DNA of 17,993 bases from Candidatus Nanohaloarchaea archaeon. GTDB lineage: Archaea; EX4484-52; GLR71. Positions 1-8,000 of the stretch are shown here, piece by piece. Position numbers and translations under genes: made by a program. The notes beneath the pieces are model-generated. The model searched no databases and was not told the origin of the DNA. It saw only the letters and a list, made by a program, of their open reading frames with translations. The DNA is taken from the NCBI GenBank assembly GCA_030594675.1, contig JAUVES010000004.1, forward strand, positions 1 to 17,993, written 5' to 3'. How positions within the stretch are numbered: position 1 is the first letter of the stretch; each line of letters starts with the position of its first letter.

Positions 1-5
1 TCCTT

Positions 6-836
6 GTGATGTTTGGAGATAGTTCCGAGACCATAAAAATTAATCAAAAGAAAGTGAGATGCAGAAAATATAAAGAGAGAAATGGTTATATGACTGTCTG
101 GTGTTATGATGATAAAAAAGAGCTGATATTGGATGGTGAAAGTTCGATATCAATGAATCCTAACAACATTATGGCTTTTGATAAACAAGGTAAGATAAGT
201 TACAAAGGGGAGTTTCCTAATTATTCTCTCAATATCTTTAAAAAAAACAAAAAGATTATTGATATTAAAATAACAAAACCAGAACACAATTCAAAGTCTT
301 TTGAGTTTGGCAGCCATTTTAAGTCATTTGTCGGTTTTGCTTCAATAAACCTGTATTTTGATTTTACAGGAATGTTAAATGGAAAAAAATTCACAGGGAA
401 ATGCTATGTCCAAAAAGTTGTCGTGGTTGGTCCTTTTATTCCCTGGTATTGGGGGAGAATTGTATTTTCAAATGGTTCTATATTAACTTATTTTGAGCCA
501 AGAATAGAACTGTCAAAATTTAATCATAAATTACATTCATCATTGCAATTTTATGATAATACAAAAGATAAAAAATATATTTTCAAAGATTTAACTATAA
601 AGAAATTCGGGAAAAAGAATCCACGATGGATAATTACGGCAAATAAAGGGAAAGTTTTCATTTCTTTAAAGTCTTATTCTTTGCATAAATTTACATTTGA
701 AAAAATAGGCACTTTTACTTATATTGAATACTTGAGTGAGGTTACTGATATATCTATAGAAAATTGCGAAATTGATACAAGTAAATTAGGTTCTGGGTTT
801 GGTTTAATTGAGGATGCAAAAGGTTATGTTTTGTGA
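6..836 (+). CDS. Unknown beta-rich protein, possibly 5'-partial
   Basis: I do not recognise this protein with confidence. The frame is open to the left edge of the window, so the GTG at 6 or ATG at 9 may be internal and the gene may start outside. The visible 276 residues have no signal peptide or membrane segment and look beta-rich, with alternating hydrophobic and polar residues and many Lys, Asn, Phe and Tyr. A central aromatic motif, GPFIPWYWGR (about residues 143-152), followed by a hydrophobic strand, is reminiscent of lipocalin-like AttH/CrtC-type barrels, but that is only a weak resemblance. The gene is visibly richer in A and T (many AAA, AAT, ATT and TTT codons) than the genes that follow, which could reflect transfer. 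The TGA stop at 834-836 is followed by a 192-base AT-rich spacer. Confidence 0.7.
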   Translation: MMFGDSSETIKINQKKVRCRKYKERNGYMTVWCYDDKKELILDGESSISMNPNNIMAFDKQGKISYKGEFPNYSLNIFKKNKKIIDIKITKPEHNSKSFEFGSHFKSFVGFASINLYFDFTGMLNGKKFTGKCYVQKVVVVGPFIPWYWGRIVFSNGSILTYFEPRIELSKFNHKLHSSLQFYDNTKDKKYIFKDLTIKKFGKKNPRWIITANKGKVFISLKSYSLHKFTFEKIGTFTYIEYLSEVTDISIENCEIDTSKLGSGFGLIEDAKGYVL

Positions 837-945
837 GTAATATATAAATCTCTTTATGAAGTAAGGGTTATATATCTGAGAGACAGGAACATTTGAAAAT
901 CAGGCCAATTATATTTTTTGTATTTTTTCTATATATTTTTTTGAA

Positions 946-977
946 TAATATATATTTTATATATAGTATATATATCC
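946..977 (+). promoter_or_regulatory. AT-rich promoter-like block shared with 11751-11782
   Basis: The spacer before the gene at 1029 holds an alternating TA tract. Bases 946-966 are identical, base for base, to 11751-11771, and both copies are followed by a second short TA run and a C/T-rich TTCTG-like stretch. Here the block lies about 52-83 bases before the ATG at 1029, so it could contain the TATA box with a leader of about 30-50 bases. A low-complexity coincidence cannot be excluded. Confidence 0.4.
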
Positions 978-1028
978 TTCTGTTATTTCTTACTTATTTT
1001 ATGTCTTACAGGACAGGAGGTTATCTGG

Positions 1029-1601
1029 ATGGCTGGTTTTAGCATTGAAGATATGGGATATGACAGGGATGTTTTACAGGCGCTTCTTTATTATTCTACG
1101 ATTGAGGCTACGACTGAGGATGATTTTATGCTGCCGACCATTGAGGAGTTTATCCTGTCTGAGGTCGTGAACGGAACACTGGAATATCTTGGCAGGGATG
1201 CAGGGAGAATTAAGTACCAGGATTTTAAGGGTGGCAGGAATTCTTTTGAAACAGCTGCATGGGATTATTTTGAGAAAGAGTCGGTGTTATCTGATAAGGA
1301 TATAGATCCTGATGTGATAGCGTCAATCAGTAGGATGATAGGCTATCATATTGTATATCTGGATGGGCCTGACGGTCCGTATCCTAAAGCTGGCCTTTAT
1401 TTGACCTTTAAGTCTGTCTTGCCTTATGGAAGCATGAGCTCAACTTTTTCATTGCCACAGGAAGTAATATATCATGTTAAAAAAGAGGTTATTCCTTTTT
1501 TATCCGAGGCTGCGAGGGCTGATGTTGAGTCTATCGGGAAGATTATGCGCAGGCATATAAATGAGGATCTGGGATATATCGGGGAAAAGTATATGTACTG
1601 A
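1029..1601 (+). CDS. Hypothetical soluble protein, 190 aa
   Basis: The product is not recognised. The ATG at 1029 is supported by a strong ribosome binding site, AGGAGG at 1015-1020, eight bases upstream. The predicted protein is acidic, has no signal peptide or membrane span, and alternates helical stretches (about residues 5-25, 35-55, 95-110 and 145-185) with a central beta-like segment around residues 108-145 (IVYLDGPDGP, then GLYLTFKSVLPYG). The C-terminal third looks like a long amphipathic helix. It stands alone on its strand: the upstream gene ends 192 bases away and the downstream small gene is convergent. No catalytic signature is visible, so no function is proposed. Confidence 0.7.
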   Translation: MAGFSIEDMGYDRDVLQALLYYSTIEATTEDDFMLPTIEEFILSEVVNGTLEYLGRDAGRIKYQDFKGGRNSFETAAWDYFEKESVLSDKDIDPDVIASISRMIGYHIVYLDGPDGPYPKAGLYLTFKSVLPYGSMSSTFSLPQEVIYHVKKEVIPFLSEAARADVESIGKIMRRHINEDLGYIGEKYMY

Positions 1602-1670
1602 TTGCGGCAGTTTTTCTGATAGGTACATTTAAAATATTGGATTTTGATAACCTGGAAGGAGCAAAGAGAT

Positions 1671-1686
1671 TAATCCTTTAGGATTA
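1671..1686. other. Short perfect hairpin between convergent genes
   Basis: TAATCC-TTTA-GGATTA forms a six-pair stem with a four-base loop, lying between the ends of the convergent genes at 1601 and 1706. It may mark the 3' ends of the two transcripts. It has no T-run typical of archaeal termination, so the role is a guess. Confidence 0.3.
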
Positions 1687-1705
1687 TTGGTGATTCTGAC
1701 ACTCT

Positions 1706-1903
1706 TTACTTTTTAGGCTGTTTTATCTTTTTTTCTTTTATTCTGCTTATAGCCATGCCTAAAAAGCCAAATCCCATGCCCAGGAAGAGCCCTCCAACCA
1801 GCTGGTCAGTCATAAAACCTACACCCATGCCTATGAAAATCCCGGCAGGTATGAACAGGCCGCTTCGGTCATCATCTTCATTGCATTTTTTGAATTTTTT
1901 CAT
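1706..1903 (-). CDS. Small two-helix membrane protein
   Basis: A 65-residue protein if started at the ATG at 1903-1901. A TTG seven codons further upstream (1924) would also be in frame but is a less likely start. The N-terminus is charged (MKKFKKCNEDDD) and is followed by two glycine- and phenylalanine-rich hydrophobic segments, about residues 14-32 and 36-53, and a lysine-rich tail. This is the pattern of small archaeal and bacterial glycine-zipper inner-membrane proteins of unknown role, with the positive ends predicted inside. An AT-rich TATA-like run at about 1929-1941, some 26-38 bases before the start, fits a very short leader. The gene is divergent from the giant coiled-coil gene and shares its upstream region. 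Confidence 0.6.
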   Translation of the reverse strand: MKKFKKCNEDDDRSGLFIPAGIFIGMGVGFMTDQLVGGLFLGMGFGFLGMAISRIKEKKIKQPKK

Positions 1904-2004
1904 GGTTATATATTTAGAGAGCAAGAGTATATATATTTTTTTAGAATCTATTTTTGCAGGTGGATTGCATTGTGAAACAGAAATCTATATGTACTTCCTG
2001 CAAC

Positions 2005-2018
2005 TAATTTATAAATTA
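2005..2018. promoter_or_regulatory. 14-bp perfect palindrome at the start of the giant gene
   Basis: Bases 2005-2018 read TAATTTATAAATTA on both strands and abut the ATG at 2018. A TATA-like TCTATATG at 1984-1991 lies about 27-34 bases before that ATG, which would fit a leaderless transcript with the palindrome just upstream of the start site. It could be an operator or simply AT-rich promoter sequence. Confidence 0.3.
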
Positions 2019-5000
2019 TGTTGCAACAAGGTATTTCTTCCGGGTCGTCAGGCTCTTCCGAGGATGGAAGGGATGATATAAATCAACTGATCTATAAGAA
2101 TCAGGCAAGGATTGAGGAGATGCTTTCCAGATTCTCTGAGCATGTTGATTCGCAGACTAATGTGAATTCTATGTTTTTCAAGCTTCTTGAGGAATTTCAG
2201 AAAGATCTGCATGATTTTAAAGAACATGGTGCTGTGAAGGGTGATATACATACTGAACATAGGCCGGAGGCTCTACCTGATGATTCCAGGTTTGCTGAAC
2301 TTAAAGAGCATCTTACTGAAGATGAGAAGACACAGGCACTGAAGCTTCGCAGGGTGGTGCAGAAAATAGAGACTCTTGAGAACAGGCTTAAAGATGATGA
2401 GCATCATGATGAAGCTCTAGAGAAGAGAGTTGCCAAGCTTAAGGAAGATGCTGCCAATGCTCTTGACTGCAAGACTACTATATTAAGTAAAGATGTGCTT
2501 CGGCTTTCCGGAAATATTCTTCCTATGAAAAACAGGCTTTCTAATTATGAAAAAGGGATAAAGAACCTTATTGAGTCTGAGAAACTTGATGTGACTGCGC
2601 TTGCAGGAAAATTTGATTCACTGGCCCATGACCTTGAAGCGCTTTCGAAAAGTCTTGATGGTGAACGGGGCGAGACATCCAAGAGGGTCAAAGCTCTTAA
2701 ACGGAGCATATCTTCTATCAGAGTGCATCTTGATAAGCATCATGATGCTCTTGCTGAAGAGCTTCATAGCAAGCTTAATGAGAAAATTCATGACTTTAGA
2801 AAGGAACTGGATCCTGTCAAGAAAGCTCTTCCGCGTATCAAGTCTAAGATATCTGTGCATGAAAAGATGATGTCTCGGATGGAAGTTTCTGAGAAGGCAG
2901 ATATACTGCATGTGACTGAAGATATATCTGCACTGCAGAAGTCTTTCCTGTCTGTATCTAAGGACCTTGACAGGGAGGAAAAGCTTACTGTCAGAAGGAT
3001 AAAGGTGCTTCGCCATACAATTGTATCATCAAGAGCAGATACTGAGAAGAGGATGAAATCGTCTGTTATAGATATTCTTGCAAAGATAGACATCATAAAC
3101 AGAACAATTCCTGATATGCAGGAAATGCTTGGGTCTCATGATAGGGATCTTAAAGATTTAATCGCTACTGAAAGCCTTGATGTTCAGAAGATAACAGCTG
3201 AACTGATATCTCTTAAAGCTGATGTTATCAGGCTTGAGAAAAAATTTGGTGATGCACATAAAGTGCTTGTTCTTGACCTTAAGAACAGGGTTTCCAAGAT
3301 GGAGGTCTCTCTCAATGAGAGCCTTAAGTCGCAGTCTGACCTTGTGAGAAGGAATATTGAGTCTGTCACTATACATCTTCCGCATCTGCGCAATAAGCTT
3401 TCAGTACATGAAAGGCAGTTTAGGAAGATGATGGATTCCCAGAAAGTATCTGCCCAAAAATTTACAGGGAACCTTGAAAAGCTATCCTCTGCTCTTGAGA
3501 GTGAAGAAACTGTATATTCATCTAATATACATGTGCTCAAGGACAGGATTGAGAATGTCAACAGGGATCTAAGAAAGATGCATAAGGAAGATTTTAATGT
3601 CATTGATGATGAAGTCAGGCAGAATGTCTCATCTCTGAGAGGTGATATAGAGAAACTTAGCACAAGCATACCTGTCATGAAAGACAGGCTACTCAAACAT
3701 GATTCTGGTCTTGCTGATGCAATAAAGCAGGAAAGCTTTGATGTAAGGCTGCTTGCAGGAAGGCTTGAAGGGCTTGCATCTGAAATTGACGGGATTGAAA
3801 GGCGGCAGTCTGTGCATGATGAGATGTCTGCAAAATCTGTTGCTGAGCTTCGTGATAATGTACTTTCTCTTGTTGACCATCTCAGGGCAGAGAGTTCCAG
3901 AAAGTTTTCTCTTGTGAATCAATCAGTCAAGGATTCTGTGAATGTTATCCAGAAAGAGATAGATGCTGTGTCTTCAAAAATACCTTATCTTCGCAGTGAT
4001 CTGTCAAAGTACAGCTCTGAGCTAAAAGTGTTGTCGGCTGATGAAAAATCTGATACAAAGGATCTTCTTGACAAATTTTCAGAGCTTTCCAGTGATCTTG
4101 TACTTCTTTCATCCAGAGTTGCGGAGGATGACAAAGCATCTCTTAAGAAGATAACGCATCTTAAATCACGTATCATAGAGATACGCAATGAACTTGGAGC
4201 CAAGGAGAAGAGAGATGTGTCATCGCTTGGAAAAGGCTTTATGGATAAGATCGGCTCTCTTAAGTCTGATGTGAACCAGCTTTCTTCCGATGTTCCTGAG
4301 CTTAGCAATAAATTGAGTTCTGTAGATTCTGCCCTTGACAGAGCAGTCAGGACTGAGGGGTATGATGTAAAGAAACTTTCAAGCACTCTTAAGAATTTCC
4401 ATGAAGAACTTAAGGATGATGAGACGAAATCTTATGCTATGGTGGATTCTCTTAGCAGGCGTATTGATTCTGTAAGGGATTCTCTTCGTGCTGATATACA
4501 GGTGCGCGCAAAAGATCTTGCCAAGAGGATAAGTTCTGTTGAAAGTGAAATTCCAGGGCTTGAAGGTGCTCTAAAGTCTCATGCGAGAGATATCAGCATG
4601 CTTACTGAAAAGGAAGTATTTGATACAAAGACGCTTTCTACCAGGCTTGACGGGCTGGCATCTGAGCTTACTGGCTTTGAGAGGCAGGCCCATGATAATC
4701 TTGTAGAAGTGCGATTTCATGTAAGGGATATGAACAATGCTATGCTTTCCAATATGAGACGAAGCATATCTCTTGTGAGGTCTGAAGTGAAAGCTGTTGA
4801 CTGCAAGATTCCTGGCATATCTGTGAAGCTCTCATCTGTTGATAAATCACTTATTGAATTATCCAGAAGGGAAGAGTCTGATATATCATCATCTCTTGAT
4901 AAGCTTGATACTCTTTCAGATACGCTGGATTTTATTTCCAAGCAATCTTCTGCGTCTGCATCTGAGAATGCGAAGGGTATAGACGGGCTTAAGAAACATG

Positions 5001-8000
5001 TTGAGTCACTTTATTTTTCTCTTGATTCCAGGGAAAAAACAGATTATGACGGGCTGGCAAAGCTTGTATCTTCCAGAGCTGATAAGCTTTCAAAAGATAT
5101 TGATTCTGTCGCTTTTTCCATACCTGTATTGAAGGATAAGCTGCTGTCTATGAAGGAGAAGATATCCAAGCTTTCCGGTACTGAGAAGGTTGATGTCATG
5201 CTGCTGAAATCGACTTTAGCTTCAGTTGCCAAGGAGCTTTCTGCTGTAGATAAAAAAGTTTCTGAGGATGAGACATCCAGTAAAAAAGATATGGATGCTC
5301 TTCATGATAAGTTGAATAATTCAAGGTCTGCTCTTGAGAAAGATATGAAAAAGCAGGCAGTCTCTCTTCATGATCTTATTGATTCTGTGTCTTCCAAAAT
5401 ACCTGTGCTTAAGGAAAGTCTTGACAGGGACAGAAAAGAGCTTGAGATGATGCTTGGTAAGGAGAAGCTTGATATAAAGGGTCTTGGTGCTCTTCTTAAG
5501 TCACTTGAAGCTGAGCTTTATCAGGAAGATGTTGAATCATCTAAGAAGATTGACAGGTTAAAAGTGTCTATAGCTGATATGCGACGGGAACTGTTCAAGA
5601 AGCATTGCACTGATATTGATCATCTTGAAGAGGATGTAAAGAATAAGATGTCTATTGTCCATGATGAAATAACCAGGGTCGGTGACTTTATACCAGGTAT
5701 AAGGCAGTCGCTTTCCAGGCATGAAGGTTCGCTGAAGCAGATAAGATTGAATGAGAAAACAGATATTTCTTCTGTGCTGTCGCTTGTAGATAATCTAAAT
5801 ACTGATGTGAATGCTGTTGAAAAGGGCCTTTCTGTGCAGAAAGCAGATTATAATAAGAAGCTTAAGAATCTTCGCTTTAAAATATATGATGTAAGATTCG
5901 ACCTGCGCTCGGATCTTAGAGTTCAGGGTGAAAGTCTCCAAAAAGATATTACTGAAGTCTCTTCAAGGTTCCCTGCTCTTGAGAAGATGCTTTCAAAACA
6001 TTCTTTAGGCCTTAAGTCTATTCTTTCAAAGGAGAAGATTGATGTTTCCAGGCTTGGTGATCGTGTTGCTGATGTCTTATCTGCAGTCAATCAGGCAAGT
6101 TCTGAACTTCAGGGTGAAGAGAAAAAGTCAAAGGCTTATTTTGATAAGTTGAGAGATAATATTTTATCTGTCCAGAAGACTTTGATGCAGAAGCAGGAGG
6201 CAGGGGATAAAGATGTGCTTCTTACTGTCAAGTTGCAGGGTGCAGGTCTCCAGAAAGAGATTGACCGCCTGTCTTCTGATTTCCCACAGTTTAAGAAAGC
6301 GCTTTCAAAGCATTCTTTGCGCCTTAAGTCTATCTTATCTAAGGAGAAGATTGATGTATCCAAACTTGGTGACAGTGTTGCTGATGTCAGTGCTGCTCTT
6401 GGCCATACAATTTCTGAGCTTCATGGTGAGGAAGGTAAATCAAAAGCATATTTTGAGAAATTATGGGGTAATATTGTATCTGTCCAGAAGACTTTGGTGC
6501 AGAAGCAGGAGGCCGGGGACAAAGATGTGCTTCTTACTGTCAGGTTGCAGGGTGAAAGTCTCCAGAAAGAGATTGACCGCTTGTCTTCTGATTTCCCGCA
6601 GTTTAAGAAAGCGCTTTCAAAGCATTCATTGCGCCTTAAGTCTATCCTATCTAAGGAGAAAATTGATGTTTCCAAACTTGGTGATAGTGTTGCTGATGTC
6701 AGTGCTGCTCTTGGTCATACAATTTCTGAGCTTCATGGTGAAGAAGGTAAATTGAGGGATAATTTTGAAACATTGAGAGATAATATTTCATCTGTCCAGA
6801 AGACTCTTGTGCAGAAGCAGGAGGCCGGGGATAAAAATGTCCAGCTTTCTCTTAAGCTGCAGGGTGAGAGTCTTCAGAAAGAGATTGACCGCCTGTCTTC
6901 TGATTTCCCGCAATTTAAGAAAGCGCTTTCAAAACATTCATTGCGCCTTAAGTCTATTTTATCTAAGGAGAAGATTGATGTTTCCAAACTTGGTGATAGT
7001 GTTGCTGATGTCACTGCTGTTGTCGGCCTGACTATTTCTGAACTGCATGGTGAAGAAGGGAAATTAAGGGACTATTTTGAAACATTGAGAGATAATATTT
7101 CATCTGTCCAGAAGACTCTTGTGCAGAAACAGGAGGTGGGGGATAAGGATGTCCAGCTTGCTCTTAAGCTACAGGGTGAATGTCTCCAGAAAGAGATTGC
7201 TGAGATAACTTCTAGGTTCCCTTCAATCAAAAAAACTCTTTCAAAGCATTCATTGCGTCTTAACTCTATTCTTTCCAAGGAGAATACAGATGTATCTTCT
7301 CTTAGGAATGATATGGTTGATGTTCTGTCTGCAGTTGTTAAGGCAAGTTCTGAAATCCATGCTGAAGAGAAAAAATCAAGGAAATATTTTGAGAAGTTGA
7401 GAGATAATATCTCATCTGTCCAGAAAACTTTGGTACAGAAACAGGAGGCTGGGGATAAGGATGTCCAGCTTTCCCTTAAACTGCAGGGTGAGAGTCTCCA
7501 GAAGGAGATTGCTGAGATGTCTTCTAAGTTCCCTTCAATCAAGAAAACTCTTTCAAAGCATTCATTACGCCTTAAGTCTATCCTTTCCAAAGAGAAGGTT
7601 GATGTATCTTCTTTGAGAGAGAGTGTGGCTGATGTCTTGTCTGCAGTTGATCAGGCAAATTCTGAGCTTTCTGTTGAAGAAAAAAAATCAAGAGAATATT
7701 TTGACAAGCTGAAAGATAGTATAAAGTCGGTGCAGAAAACTCTGGTCAGAAAGCAGGAAAAAGGAGATAAGAATCTTGAAGGCTCTTTTGAAGCAAGGGC
7801 ATTGAGTATTGATAAGTCTATAGAGACTGTTGTATCGCAGATGGTCGGACTTAAAAATCGTTTTATCTCTTCAGATTACAGGATTGATGCACTCAGGAGA
7901 GATCTCAGGGACAAAAGCCTTGATATATCTGCAGTATTTTCACGGCTTAGAGATATTGACGCTTATCTTGACAAGGAAGCTAAGGTGTCTAAAAAGGGTA

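Noticed and set aside
3184..3696. Long reverse-strand ORFs across the giant gene (also 7072-7590 and 8104-8565)
   Set aside because: They mirror the biased TCT/CTT/GAT codon usage of the coiled-coil gene, are Ser/Leu/Phe-rich, and lack ribosome sites and family features.
6213..7031. Plus-frame ORFs within the tandem repeats
   Set aside because: They are frame-shifted readings of the 312-bp repeat and repeat with the same period.
5999..7870. CRISPR array or mobile element for the 312-bp repeats
   Set aside because: The units are contiguous, in frame and coding, with no spacers, terminal inverted repeats or transposase.
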